Of a stretch of 64,000 nucleotides of DNA, positions 35,726-44,593 are shown in pieces (position 1 is the stretch's first letter; each line of letters starts with the position of its first letter). The stretch is from Ruminiclostridium cellobioparum DSM 1351 = ATCC 15832 (GTDB taxonomy: Bacteria > Bacillota > Clostridia > Acetivibrionales > DSM-1351), in contig NZ_JHYD01000024.1 of the NCBI RefSeq assembly GCF_000621505.1, positions 95,469 to 159,468 on the forward strand, in the 5' to 3' direction. The position numbers were made by a program, and so were the translations under genes. The notes beneath the pieces are model-generated. The model was given only the letters and a program-made list of their open reading frames with translations, did no database searches and was not told where the DNA came from.

Positions 35726-36829
35726 CTAATCTTGCCGGAACACCCTGTAAGAGTTTCCGGATAATATATCGTATGCTCTGTCGGTGTTGAGCTGATCCGA
35801 CAGTGTTATCCTCAGACAGCCCTGCTCGAATTCTCTGCTGTTGGACACGTTGATATTCTTGATATTGATACCGTTGACACCCAAAAGTGTGGCAATACTC
35901 CCTATGATGCCGGGCTCGTCCCTGACGTCCACCAGCAGTTCAAAGCTGGGGGGAAGGAGGCCTGTAGCCCTTGTTGAAAAACTGTCACGGAAGATCTTGG
36001 CTTCCTCAAAAAAGCGGTAAATCCCTTTATTATCGGCAACTCTTACCTGTTTTATAAAATTCTCAATAATATAAGTATAATCCTTCAGCAAATCAATTAC
36101 GGTTTCACTGTTGCTCATAACAATATTTTCCCACATGCCGGGGTTGGAGGAGGCAATTCTTGTGATATCCTTAAAGCCTCCGGCTGCCAGCAGTTTTACC
36201 AGACCCTCGCTGTTTTCCTTATCTCTTGCAAGATTTACAAGTGCCGAGGCAATGACATGGGGTACATGGCTTATACAGCCTGTTACCAGGTCGTGCTGGT
36301 GGGGTGTGACTACTATGGGTATGGCCCCGATATCCTTTAAAACTGCTTCCAGGGTTAAAATTGTATCCTGTCCGGTGGTCTTTGTGGGAGTCAGCACATA
36401 ATAGGCATTTTCAAACAGGTGGGCAAAGGAGTTGTGATAGCCTGACTTTTCCGTCCCGGCCATGGGATGTCCTCCTACGAAAACCGGAGGACGGTTCAGG
36501 CTTTCAACAAAACTGCATATCTCTGCCTTTGTACTGGCTGCATCTGTTATTATGCAATTTTCCCCCACCTTGTCCGAGAGTCCGGCAAGGTATTCCATGG
36601 CTTTTCTCACCGGCGTACAGATAAATATGATCTCTGAATTATAAACATCAGGGCAGATGTCACTGTATCCCAGGTCTATAATCTCTTCCTGCTCCGCGAG
36701 CCTGAGGGAAGAAATACAGCTGTCCACTGCATAAATTTTCAGTCCTGGCCGCTTAAGGCGCAGGGCCCTGGCCAGAGAACCTCCGATAAGGCCAAGGCCG
36801 ATTATTGATATGCTGTTAATTTTAACCAT
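35726..36829 (-). CDS. tyrA: Prephenate dehydrogenase with ACT domain
   Basis: A 367-residue enzyme. The N-terminal NAD-binding fold begins MVKINSISIIGLGLIGGSLARAL, followed by the prephenate dehydrogenase motifs IITDAASTKAEI, FVGGHPMAGTEKSGY and HDLVTGCISHVPHVIASALV. The C-terminal ACT domain (about 290-365, FELLVDVRDEPGIIGSIATLLGVNGINIKNINV) should bind tyrosine for feedback control. Its ATG lies inside the last codons of aroF (8-bp overlap), so the two are coupled. It makes 4-hydroxyphenylpyruvate for tyrosine. Confidence 0.95.
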   Translation of the reverse strand: MVKINSISIIGLGLIGGSLARALRLKRPGLKIYAVDSCISSLRLAEQEEIIDLGYSDICPDVYNSEIIFICTPVRKAMEYLAGLSDKVGENCIITDAASTKAEICSFVESLNRPPVFVGGHPMAGTEKSGYHNSFAHLFENAYYVLTPTKTTGQDTILTLEAVLKDIGAIPIVVTPHQHDLVTGCISHVPHVIASALVNLARDKENSEGLVKLLAAGGFKDITRIASSNPGMWENIVMSNSETVIDLLKDYTYIIENFIKQVRVADNKGIYRFFEEAKIFRDSFSTRATGLLPPSFELLVDVRDEPGIIGSIATLLGVNGINIKNINVSNSREFEQGCLRITLSDQLNTDRAYDILSGNSYRVFRQD

Positions 36830-37847
36830 AGTAGTTGAATTCTCTTTCCAGTATTGGAGCAAGCTTGCCTATATCACTGCATAAGTTGTTGAAATCTGCT
36901 GGATTCAGCTGCTGCGCCGCATCTGACATTGCTATCATGGGATTGGGATGTACCTCTACTATCAATCCGTCTGCTCCAGCAGCTATGGCCGCCCTGGCCA
37001 GCGGAATGACAAATTTGGCCTTGCCTGCGGCATGGCTCGGGTCAACGATAACAGGAAGGTGGCTCATATTTTTAACAACAGGTACGGCACTTATGTCCAG
37101 TGTATTTCTCGTTGCAGTTTCAAAAGTTCTAATGCCTCTTTCGCACAGAACCACATCGTAATTTCCTTCACTCATTATATATTCAGCGGCGTTGAGCCAT
37201 TCATCGATAGTGGTTGCAGAACCTCTCTTCAAAAGCACAGGCTTCATGGATCTGCCCACTTCTTTCAGCAGCTGAAAATTCTGTACGTTTCTTGCGCCTA
37301 TTTGAAACATATCCACATAGGGCATTGACAGTTCGACGGCCTTTTCACCGGTTACTTCGGTTATGATCTGGAGGCCGGTCTCATCCTTTGCCGCCTTTAA
37401 AAGTTTTAAACCTTCTTCTTCAAGCCCCTGGAAGGCATAGGGAGAGGTTCTGGGTTTAAAGGCACCGCCTCTCAAAAACTGGGCGCCGGACTTTTTAACA
37501 GCGCGGGCGGCTTCCATTATCTGCTCGTAATTTTCAACAGCGCAGGGCCCGGCCATTATAGCCAGCTCCTTGCCCCCGATTTTGACCCCGTTTACGTTGA
37601 CAACACTTGGCTCGGGTCTGAAGGTCTTACCTGCAAGCTTAAAGGACTCCACAATAGGGACCAGTTTCTCCACACCCGGCATCAGCTCAAGAGGTATATC
37701 CCTTAAAACACTTTTGTCACCGATTATGCCGATTATGGTGCGTTCGGTTCCCTGGGAGATGTGAACTCCCAATCCGGAGTTCTTTAACACATTGATTACA
37801 TCGTCGATCTGCATTTGATTCGACTTGGGGTTCATTACAATAATCAT
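36822..37847 (-). CDS. aroF: 3-deoxy-7-phosphoheptulonate (DAHP) synthase, beta type
   Basis: A 341-residue enzyme of the AroA-I-beta/KDO8P-like class. A small N-terminal ferredoxin-like regulatory domain (1-70, MIIVMNPKSNQMQIDDVINVLKNSGLGVHIS) precedes the barrel with IMAGPCAVENYEQ, FLRGGAFKPRTSPYAFQG, GARNVQNFQLLKEVG, LLKRG and VDPSHAAGKA. First enzyme of aromatic amino-acid synthesis; the N-terminal domain in this class mediates feedback inhibition. Ribosome site AAAGGAAG. Transcribed together with tyrA. Confidence 0.96.
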   Translation of the reverse strand: MIIVMNPKSNQMQIDDVINVLKNSGLGVHISQGTERTIIGIIGDKSVLRDIPLELMPGVEKLVPIVESFKLAGKTFRPEPSVVNVNGVKIGGKELAIMAGPCAVENYEQIMEAARAVKKSGAQFLRGGAFKPRTSPYAFQGLEEEGLKLLKAAKDETGLQIITEVTGEKAVELSMPYVDMFQIGARNVQNFQLLKEVGRSMKPVLLKRGSATTIDEWLNAAEYIMSEGNYDVVLCERGIRTFETATRNTLDISAVPVVKNMSHLPVIVDPSHAAGKAKFVIPLARAAIAAGADGLIVEVHPNPMIAMSDAAQQLNPADFNNLCSDIGKLAPILEREFNYYG

Positions 37848-38520
37848 AAATTCTACTTCCTTTCTACCATTTTACATCGAGTAAGATTTAAAAAACTTCT
37901 ACCATAATACTTTAACCGCTCCTCAACTATTGATATAAAGCCGGACCGGTTGCTACAATAAATATTATATAGTAATTGTGAAATTTAATAAACCTCTAAA
38001 GTATGATGCTGTCCTTTGTAAAATGTAAAGCGGTGGATTTACAGTAAAAAAGAGAAATATATTTTACAATTGCTGGATAAAATGTATTCGGGGGATTTTT
38101 AAATGTGCTTTAAATAAAAATTTTTTCATATAAAAAAAGGAGAATGGCATAAAAAATCGAATAGATAATACATTGATTTTGTTAAATCTGCTGAAAATTA
38201 TATAATGACATATAAAAATTTGGATATTTAAATATTGTATAAAGTTTGTTGTTAGGTTGTTTTGAAATATGTTCCTAATCTACTCTATTTTTTCTTTTAC
38301 ACCTGCCTCCTTAAAGCAATCGGGGGCTGGCGAGGCCGGGCCGCAAACCTGCGGTCCTCAAGTGAACTGCTATTCTTAAATGGGCTCTGATCCCGGAGGG
38401 GAATTATTCGCTTGATGAACTAGCTTTGCTGAGATGCGGTTTTTAGGAAGACTTAAAAATAATTTTAAGGAATCCTCATATAACAGTGTGAACGATTAAA
38501 ATTAATAAGGGGGAATGATT
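37848..38520. other. Intergenic region with a GC-rich leader before the EF-G-like gene
   Basis: This 670-bp stretch has no gene. 37848-38270 is AT-rich and contains the divergent upstream regions of aroF (-) and the EF-G-like gene (+). 38305-38440 is strikingly more GC-rich and structured: GGGCCGCA-AACC-TGCGGTCC (about 38338-38357) is a strong hairpin, with more GC-rich pairing possibilities up to GATCCCGGAGGGGAA. This resembles a structured 5' leader or small RNA; I could not match it to T-box, TPP, SAM, cobalamin, yybP, ydaO or SRP RNA signatures. Confidence 0.45.
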
Positions 38521-40605
38521 ATGAAGGACTATGCCGTACAAAAACTACGGAATATTTGCCTCTTGGCTCACGGTAATGGAGGTAAAACCACCCTGGCGGA
38601 GGCTATGCTGTTTAATACGGGCGTATTGGACAGATTTGGCAAAGTGGCTGACGGTACAACCACAACAGACTACGACCCTGAGGAGGTCAAACGAAAGATA
38701 TCCATTAGTACCGCAATGGCTCCATGTGAATGGATGGACCACAAGATTAATGTGATAGACACTCCCGGTTATTTTGATTTTGTCGGTGAAGTTATGCAGG
38801 GTATCCGTGTTGCAGAAGGCGCGGTTATCATAGTTTCTGCAAAAAGTGGTGTTTCGGTAGGTACCGAAAAGTCATGGACATATGCTAAAGAGCACAATGC
38901 TGCAAGAATATTCTTCATAAACAAGATGGATGAAGAAAATGCCAATTTCAATGCCGTATTGGAAAAGATGACAGGTACCTTCGGCAACGGAGTTATTCCT
39001 TTCCAGCTTCCAATCTATGAAGCTGACAAATATGTTGGTTATGTGGATATAATCAATATGACTGCGAAAAAGTTCCAGAAGGATAAAGTCGTAGATACTG
39101 ATATTCCTTCCGATTTAACTGATAAAGTTACAAAATTAAAAGATTCATTAAATGAACTCATCGCCGAAACCGATGAGGCTCTTATGGAGAAATACTTCGG
39201 AGGCGAGGAGTACACCGGGGAAGAAATCCGGAAAGGTATTAAGGCCGGAATTTATGACGGCTCAATAGCGCCGGTATTCTGCGGTTCCGCACTTCAAAAT
39301 ATGGGTGTGCAGGAATTGATGAATGCAATTGTCGAGTATATGCCTTCTCCGGAAAGTGTCAGTACCAAAGCTGTAAAGGCAGGAACTGATGAGAAGGTTG
39401 AGATAAAGGCAGATCCAGCCGGCCCCCTGACTGCGCTTGTATTTAAGACCATCGCCGACCCCTTTGTAGGAAAGATTTCAATGTTCAGGGTTTATTCGGG
39501 AACCTTGAAAGCCGACTCGGCAGTATACAATACTACAACTGAAAAGGTTGAAAAAATCGGACAGATATTTGTAATGCGCGGTAAAAAACAGATTCCCACC
39601 GACAGGCTTATTGCCGGAGATATTGGAGGAATTGCCAAACTGGCGGCTACAAATACCAATGACACGCTTTGTGACCAGTCCAACAAGGTTATACTGGATA
39701 AGATAGTGTTCCCCGAGCCTGCACTCTCACTGGCTGTTGAGCCAAAAGCAAAAGGGGATGAGGAAAAAATCAGCTCGGGATTGCACAAGCTGCAGGATGA
39801 GGACCCTACCTTCAAGGTATCCATCAACGTTGAAACACATCAGACGCTCATATCAGGTGTCGGCGAACAGCACCTGGATGTCATAGTCAGCAAATTGAAG
39901 GCAAAATTCGGAGTTGCGGTCAATCTGGTTGATCCCAGGGTGCCCTACAGGGAAACCATAAAGAAGAAGGTAAAAGTCGAAGGCAAGCACAAGAAGCAAT
40001 CCGGAGGACATGGACAGTACGGTCATGTCTGGATTGAATTTGAGCATGGAGATAAGGAAGACCTGGTATTTGAAGAAAAGATATTCGGAGGTTCGGTGCC
40101 AAAATCCTATCATCCGGCTGTTGAAAAAGGCCTGAGGGAAGCCATCGTAAAAGGTGTCCTGGCTGGATATCCGGTGGTCAATTTGAAAGCAACCCTTGTA
40201 GATGGCTCCTACCATGATGTTGACTCCTCGGAAATGGCCTTTAAAATCGCAGCACGGCTTGCATATAAAAAAGGTCTGCCTATGGCCGGACCTGCGCTTC
40301 TGGAACCAATTGCCCATGTGGAAGTATACGTACCCGACAACTATATGGGAGACATAATCGGTGACCTGAACAAGAGACGCGGCCGCATACTGGGAATGAA
40401 TCCTCAGGACAACGGAATACAGCAGGTTGAAGCCGAGGTGCCTCAATCCGAAATGTTCAAGTATGCCACCGACCTGAGATCAATGACTCAGGGCCGCGGA
40501 TATTTCAAGCTCTGGTTTGAAAGATACGAGGAAGCTCCTGCCATAGTTGCCGGCAAGATAATTGAAGAGGCCAAGAAGAATATGGTGGAAGAGGAAGAAG
40601 AATAA
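38521..40605 (+). CDS. Elongation factor G-like GTPase (EF-G2 type)
   Basis: A 694-residue translational GTPase with all five EF-G domains (C terminus PIAHVEVYVPDNYMGDIIGDLNKRRGRILGM...). P-loop AHGNGGKTT and NKMD are present, but switch II reads DTPGYFDF, with Tyr in place of the catalytic His of DTPGHxDF, and the P-loop is GNG instead of VDA. These changes mark the EF-G2/FusA2-like side branch, whose members are often poorly active in translocation. The start is ATG 38521 (GGGGGA at 8 nt) rather than 38515. Monocistronic with a terminator at 40671. The role is unclear; housekeeping EF-G is expected elsewhere near str operon genes. Confidence 0.88.
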   Translation: MKDYAVQKLRNICLLAHGNGGKTTLAEAMLFNTGVLDRFGKVADGTTTTDYDPEEVKRKISISTAMAPCEWMDHKINVIDTPGYFDFVGEVMQGIRVAEGAVIIVSAKSGVSVGTEKSWTYAKEHNAARIFFINKMDEENANFNAVLEKMTGTFGNGVIPFQLPIYEADKYVGYVDIINMTAKKFQKDKVVDTDIPSDLTDKVTKLKDSLNELIAETDEALMEKYFGGEEYTGEEIRKGIKAGIYDGSIAPVFCGSALQNMGVQELMNAIVEYMPSPESVSTKAVKAGTDEKVEIKADPAGPLTALVFKTIADPFVGKISMFRVYSGTLKADSAVYNTTTEKVEKIGQIFVMRGKKQIPTDRLIAGDIGGIAKLAATNTNDTLCDQSNKVILDKIVFPEPALSLAVEPKAKGDEEKISSGLHKLQDEDPTFKVSINVETHQTLISGVGEQHLDVIVSKLKAKFGVAVNLVDPRVPYRETIKKKVKVEGKHKKQSGGHGQYGHVWIEFEHGDKEDLVFEEKIFGGSVPKSYHPAVEKGLREAIVKGVLAGYPVVNLKATLVDGSYHDVDSSEMAFKIAARLAYKKGLPMAGPALLEPIAHVEVYVPDNYMGDIIGDLNKRRGRILGMNPQDNGIQQVEAEVPQSEMFKYATDLRSMTQGRGYFKLWFERYEEAPAIVAGKIIEEAKKNMVEEEEE

Positions 40606-40670
40606 TAAGATAATAGAAATAATAGAGCAGTAGAAATAATAAGAAAAATAGAATAATAATTGAGCTGACA

Positions 40671-40716
40671 GGCTGCTGTACATGAATAAATTAATTAATG
40701 TGCAGCAGCTTTTTAT
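40671..40716 (+). terminator. Rho-independent terminator
   Basis: GGCTGCTGTACAT pairs with ATGTGCAGCAGCT around GAATAAATTAATTA, followed by TTTTTATT. Confidence 0.88.
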
Positions 40717-40797
40717 TGTCCGGGAAAGTATAAATTTCAAAAATTAAATTTTTAATTGTTGACTTCCGATATGAAAGGATATAGAATTTATTTATAA

Positions 40798-40813
40798 ATG
40801 TTAGCGCTAACAT
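40798..40813. promoter_or_regulatory. LacI-type operator O1
   Basis: The perfect 16-bp palindrome ATGTTAGCGCTAACAT with the central CG typical of LacI-family operators. It lies about 65 bp upstream of the LacI gene start and close to its likely promoter, so autoregulation is expected. An identical site is at 42090. Confidence 0.88.
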
Positions 40814-40879
40814 ATAATATAATTTATGCAAGTTATACAAAATATATAAATTTTAATCCCAATAAAAAGGAAAATGATA

Positions 40880-41854
40880 ATGGCAACTATGAAGGATGTG
40901 GCCCAGCTGGCCGGAGTATCGCTTATCACCGTCTCAAGAGTCATCAATTCTCCTGACATAGTGTCGGAGGCTACAAGGCTCAAGGTAGAACAGGCTATGG
41001 AAGCACTGGATTTTATGCCGAATTTTGCTGCAAAAGCGTTGGCACAGAACAATACACGGACCATATATCTCTACATACCCGGGAATATAGGAATTTCAGA
41101 CCCTTTTAACATGCATCTCATTGCGGGTGTGGCAGAGGAATTGAGTAATGCAAATTACCTGTTTCTGGTCAAGCGCGATCTGGAATTCAACCATAGATGT
41201 GACGGTGCAATCGTAATGGGACTGGATTTAAGTGAGGAAAATGCTTTTACCGCAAAAATAAAGGTGCCTTTTGTTCTTTTTGGAAAGAATGATCTGGATA
41301 TTGACTGTGTGGACGTAGATAATGAGCTGGGTGCCGTAATGATGACAGATAAGATAATAGCCAATGGACACAAAAAAATTGGTTTTATTATGAGGGACAC
41401 AAGCCAGCGGTATGCACATGAACGTCTGGAAGGCTATAAAAAGGCATTGGAGAAGAATAACATCCCCTTCGATGAGAAGCTGGTGAGATATGCTGAGAAC
41501 TCCGAACAGGAGGGATATACCAATGCCTACGACCTTATGACCAGGGAAAAACCCACAGCTATTTTTTGCTGCGTCGACCTTTTGGCCATCGGTGCTTTCA
41601 GAGCGGCTGAAAAGCTGAAGCTTAAGATACCGCGGGATATATCTATTGCAGGTTTTGACGGGCTTATTTTCGATCTGATTCCAAAAGTGCCGCTTACTAC
41701 CGTAAGACAGCCTGTTTATGAGACGGGCAGAGCGCTTGCGGCCAGACTTTTGGAAAGGCTGAAAAATCCTGAGCTGCCTTATGAAAAGAAATATCTTGAA
41801 CCTGAAATGAAATGGAGAGAATCTGTAGGCCCCAACAGGCACCAACCCGGTTAA
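40880..41854 (+). CDS. LacI-family transcriptional repressor of the beta-glucan locus
   Basis: A 324-residue repressor. The N-terminal HTH MATMKDVAQLAGVSLITVSRVINSPDIVSEATRLKVEQAMEALDFMPNFAAKALA includes the hinge helix; the periplasmic-binding-protein-like sugar domain follows (GHKKIGFI, AIFCCVDLLAIGAFRAAEKL, DISIAGFDG, LTTVRQP). The start at ATG 40880 is favoured over 40874 by spacing to AAGGAAA. Identical palindromic operators lie before this gene and before the GH30 gene, which defines its regulon at least in part. The inducer is probably a glucan-derived oligosaccharide (inference). Confidence 0.92.
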   Translation: MATMKDVAQLAGVSLITVSRVINSPDIVSEATRLKVEQAMEALDFMPNFAAKALAQNNTRTIYLYIPGNIGISDPFNMHLIAGVAEELSNANYLFLVKRDLEFNHRCDGAIVMGLDLSEENAFTAKIKVPFVLFGKNDLDIDCVDVDNELGAVMMTDKIIANGHKKIGFIMRDTSQRYAHERLEGYKKALEKNNIPFDEKLVRYAENSEQEGYTNAYDLMTREKPTAIFCCVDLLAIGAFRAAEKLKLKIPRDISIAGFDGLIFDLIPKVPLTTVRQPVYETGRALAARLLERLKNPELPYEKKYLEPEMKWRESVGPNRHQPG

Positions 41855-41867
41855 TGTTATTTTACGT

Positions 41868-42075
41868 GCTGTGTTGATTGAAGTTTTGTTTAGCTTTACA
41901 GATAAATTTAATTGGAATCAAATGGTACGCGAGGACAACTTCATGAAATAGGATGCACGGTTAAAAACAATTTTCGTAATTGTTTTGGGTGCGTTCTTAT
42001 TTTATGAAGTTAGTACGGAAGTTACCATTTGATATTAAAAATTACACCGATAAAACAAAAATTATTCGGATTAAT
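41868..42075. repeat. Long-hairpin element, copy B
   Basis: About 208 bp matching copy A (28960-29199). The left arm AGCTTTACAGATA...TGGTACGCGAG.ACAACTTCATG and onward to GGTTAAAAACAATT is nearly identical; the right arm TATTTTATGAAGTTAGT.CGGAAGT follows. The pair C29032-G29141 of copy A is A41922-T42028 here, a compensatory change. The tip is AAAACAATT-TTCGT-AATTGTTTT. The rest of the gene-free stretch 41855-42259 holds the second LacI operator and the leader of the GH30 gene. Confidence 0.85.
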
Positions 42076-42089
42076 TTTTTTATCGAAAA

Positions 42090-42105
42090 ATGTTAGCGCT
42101 AACAT
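42090..42105. promoter_or_regulatory. LacI-type operator O2
   Basis: ATGTTAGCGCTAACAT, identical to O1, about 155 bp upstream of the GH30 start. It puts the GH30-to-phosphorylase operon under the adjacent LacI repressor; looping between O1 and O2 (1.3 kb apart) is conceivable. Confidence 0.88.
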
Positions 42106-42259
42106 TGATGATGTTACGAGTACTCAGAAAGCTAATCACTGTTTAAATAGGCCGGCAAGGCTATACCGGCTGAACTGTCCGACTGTCCGGATAGAAGCGT
42201 ATAAAAAGAGCAGTAATAACAAATTCAAATATCTATAAATTATGATTGGAGAGGCTGCC

Positions 42260-43600
42260 ATGAACACTGTAAAAATCATTCAAACAGCTAGAAATACTGA
42301 CGACAGACTAACTGAAAAAGGAGTATACAACCTTGAAAAAAACAAGTCAGCAGGTGTTGTGCTTTCAATTGATCCCCATAAAAGCTATCAAAAAATAGTG
42401 GGTTTTGGAGGCGCATTCACAGAAGCTGCCGCATACACCTTCTATAAAATGAATCCTGCAAAAAGAGACGAAATTATAATGAAATACTTTGACCCCCAGG
42501 CCGGCATCGGCTATTCCATGGGCAGGGTCCATATACACAGCTGTGATTTTGCTCTGGAGAATTATACATATGTTGCGGAAAATGACAGGGAACTGAAAAC
42601 CTTTGACATCTCCCGTGAGGATAAATGGACAATACCCATGATAAAGGAGGCGTCAAAAGCCAGAAAGGCTGACATTACCCTGCTTGCGTCCACATGGAGT
42701 CCTCCGGCCTGGATGAAGACCAATAGGGATATGAACCACGGGGGACAGCTGCTTCCCGAATACAGGGAAGCCTGGGCCAATTATTATGTAAAATACATTA
42801 AGGCGGCCAGGGCGAAAGGCCTTAACATTTGTGCAATTACTGTGCAAAATGAACCTGCCGCGGTTCAGACCTGGGATTCCTGTATTTACTCGGCTGAAGA
42901 GGAAGGTGCCTTTGTAAGGGATTATCTGGGACCAATTCTTGGAAAGGAAGGGCTTGGAGATATAAAGCTGTACATTTGGGACCACAACAGGGATATTATG
43001 GTTGAGAGAGCAACGGGTACCCTGTCCGATCCTGAAACTGCAAAGTATGTATACGGTGTGGCAAATCACTGGTATGTGTCCGAGGCTTTTGAAAATTTAT
43101 CAAAGGTGCATGAATTATATCCCGACAAGCATATCCTGTTCACAGAGGGCTGCCAGGAAGGCGGAGTTCACCTTGGCTCATGGCTGACAGGTGAAAGATA
43201 CGGCAGAAACATGATAGGTGACTTTAACAACTGGCAGGAGGGCTGGTTGGACTGGAACCTGATCCTTGATGAAAATGGCGGACCAAATCACGTGGGGAAC
43301 TTCTGTGATGCTCCAATAATAGCCGATACTACTACCCAGGAGATACATTACAACAGCTCTTATTACTATATCGGACAGTTCAGCAAATTTGTCAGGCCGG
43401 GTGCCTTAAGGATAGACGTTTCAACCGAAGGAGAGTCATCTGTTCAGCATGTGGCATTCAGGAATGAAGACGGCTCGGTTGTACTTATTGTCATGAATGA
43501 ATCGGATAATGTGCAGAATCTCAATGCAAAGCTTGGGGACCAATACGTGTGGCATGCACTGCCTGCACATTCAATTGCAACACTGGTATTTAATAAATAA
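42260..43600 (+). CDS. GH30 family glycoside hydrolase
   Basis: A 446-residue intracellular enzyme (no signal peptide). GH30 features: GFGGAFTEAAAYTF, LLASTWSPPAWMKTNRDMNHGG, acid/base E198 in TVQNEP, nucleophile E296 in LFTEGC, and a C-terminal beta-domain (VQHVAFRNEDGSVVLIVMNES...). The glucosylceramidase-like subfamily includes beta-glucosidases and beta-1,6-glucanases; next to beta-1,3-glucan-type phosphorylases it could remove beta-1,6 branches from imported laminarin fragments (inference). Start at ATG 42260 with GGAGAGG; 42242 is an upstream in-frame alternative. First gene of the LacI-controlled operon. Confidence 0.9.
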   Translation: MNTVKIIQTARNTDDRLTEKGVYNLEKNKSAGVVLSIDPHKSYQKIVGFGGAFTEAAAYTFYKMNPAKRDEIIMKYFDPQAGIGYSMGRVHIHSCDFALENYTYVAENDRELKTFDISREDKWTIPMIKEASKARKADITLLASTWSPPAWMKTNRDMNHGGQLLPEYREAWANYYVKYIKAARAKGLNICAITVQNEPAAVQTWDSCIYSAEEEGAFVRDYLGPILGKEGLGDIKLYIWDHNRDIMVERATGTLSDPETAKYVYGVANHWYVSEAFENLSKVHELYPDKHILFTEGCQEGGVHLGSWLTGERYGRNMIGDFNNWQEGWLDWNLILDENGGPNHVGNFCDAPIIADTTTQEIHYNSSYYYIGQFSKFVRPGALRIDVSTEGESSVQHVAFRNEDGSVVLIVMNESDNVQNLNAKLGDQYVWHALPAHSIATLVFNK

Positions 43601-43683
43601 GCTATCGGCTCCAATCCGCTGAACAGGTCCTCCCCGGACATACAAAGCGGATTGGAGGTTGATGCATATATGGAGGTTTACCT

Positions 43684-44568
43684 ATGGAACATGGCGGCAA
43701 TGGGGCTATTGATCTGAATAACGGCAGACTTTCAGTCCGGGTTTCATATCCGGGGGAGGTGTACAGGGGCTCCCGCTTTGATTGGAACGGTTTTATCACA
43801 CAGGTCACACTTGATGACAGGTATACTTTCTGTGTTCCGGAGGCCCTGGTTCCGGGTGTGGGCTCGGGTGGACAGGGTTTCTGCGGAGAGTTCGGGAATG
43901 AGCAAGCCATAGGGTATGAGGAGACTTACGTTGACAATTATTTTATAAAAATCGGCGTGGGAAACTTAAAAAAAATTGATAACAAACCATATGATTTTTT
44001 CAGGAATTACCCTGTTGTTCCCCTTGCCGGCAGTGTGACTTCAAGTACCGGCCGGGTATGCTTTAAAGTGGAATCCGGCAGTAATGACGGATATTCCTAT
44101 ACATACAATAAGGACATAAAAATCGATGAAAATTTTCTGACCATTTCTTATATGCTGAAAAATACCGGCTCGAAAAAATTTGAAACTACCGAGTACTGTC
44201 ATAATTTTGTGGGAATAAACAATGAATTTGTGTCGGACAGCTATGAATTAAAAATTCCCGGATGCATAATCCCTGAAAATATTGTTGGGGAGATAGTCCT
44301 GGGGGAGAGTACCATAACCTGGCCGGAAAACGGAGTGGAGCAGGAATTCTATTGTGTTCTCAAAAACTATGAAAATGCTCCGGAATATTCCTGGGAACTG
44401 TTTAATCACAAAACCGGTGCCGGCATTCGTGAGGCAGTTGATTTTGAGGTTGCAAAATTTGCATTGTGGGGCAGCAGGCATGTAATAAGCCCTGAAACCT
44501 TCATAAGGCTGGAACTTGCTCCGGGGCAGACAGCAACGTGGACACGGAGATATGAATTCTTTTATTAA
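43684..44568 (+). CDS. Aldose-1-epimerase-fold protein of the glucan operon
   Basis: A 294-residue, beta-strand-rich cytoplasmic protein: LNNGRLSVRVSYPGEVYRGSRFDWNGFITQVTLDDRYTFCVPE, GFCGEFGNEQAIGYEET, TEYCHNFVGINN and a final ETFIRLELAPGQTATWTRRYEF. The pattern of N-terminal 'GSRFDWNGFI' followed by a galactose-mutarotase-like beta sandwich is seen in carbohydrate-operon proteins annotated as hypothetical or mutarotase-like. It lies between GH30 and the phosphorylases with short spacers, so a role in anomer conversion or glucan binding is plausible but unproven. Confidence 0.62.
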   Translation: MEHGGNGAIDLNNGRLSVRVSYPGEVYRGSRFDWNGFITQVTLDDRYTFCVPEALVPGVGSGGQGFCGEFGNEQAIGYEETYVDNYFIKIGVGNLKKIDNKPYDFFRNYPVVPLAGSVTSSTGRVCFKVESGSNDGYSYTYNKDIKIDENFLTISYMLKNTGSKKFETTEYCHNFVGINNEFVSDSYELKIPGCIIPENIVGEIVLGESTITWPENGVEQEFYCVLKNYENAPEYSWELFNHKTGAGIREAVDFEVAKFALWGSRHVISPETFIRLELAPGQTATWTRRYEFFY

Positions 44569-44593
44569 AAATTTAAACAGGATGGTATAAATA

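Noticed and set aside
38300..38520. TPP, SAM, cobalamin, ydaO or SRP RNA upstream of the EF-G-like gene
   Set aside because: Only isolated short matches (for example CTGAGAT) occur; the required paired blocks are not present in order.
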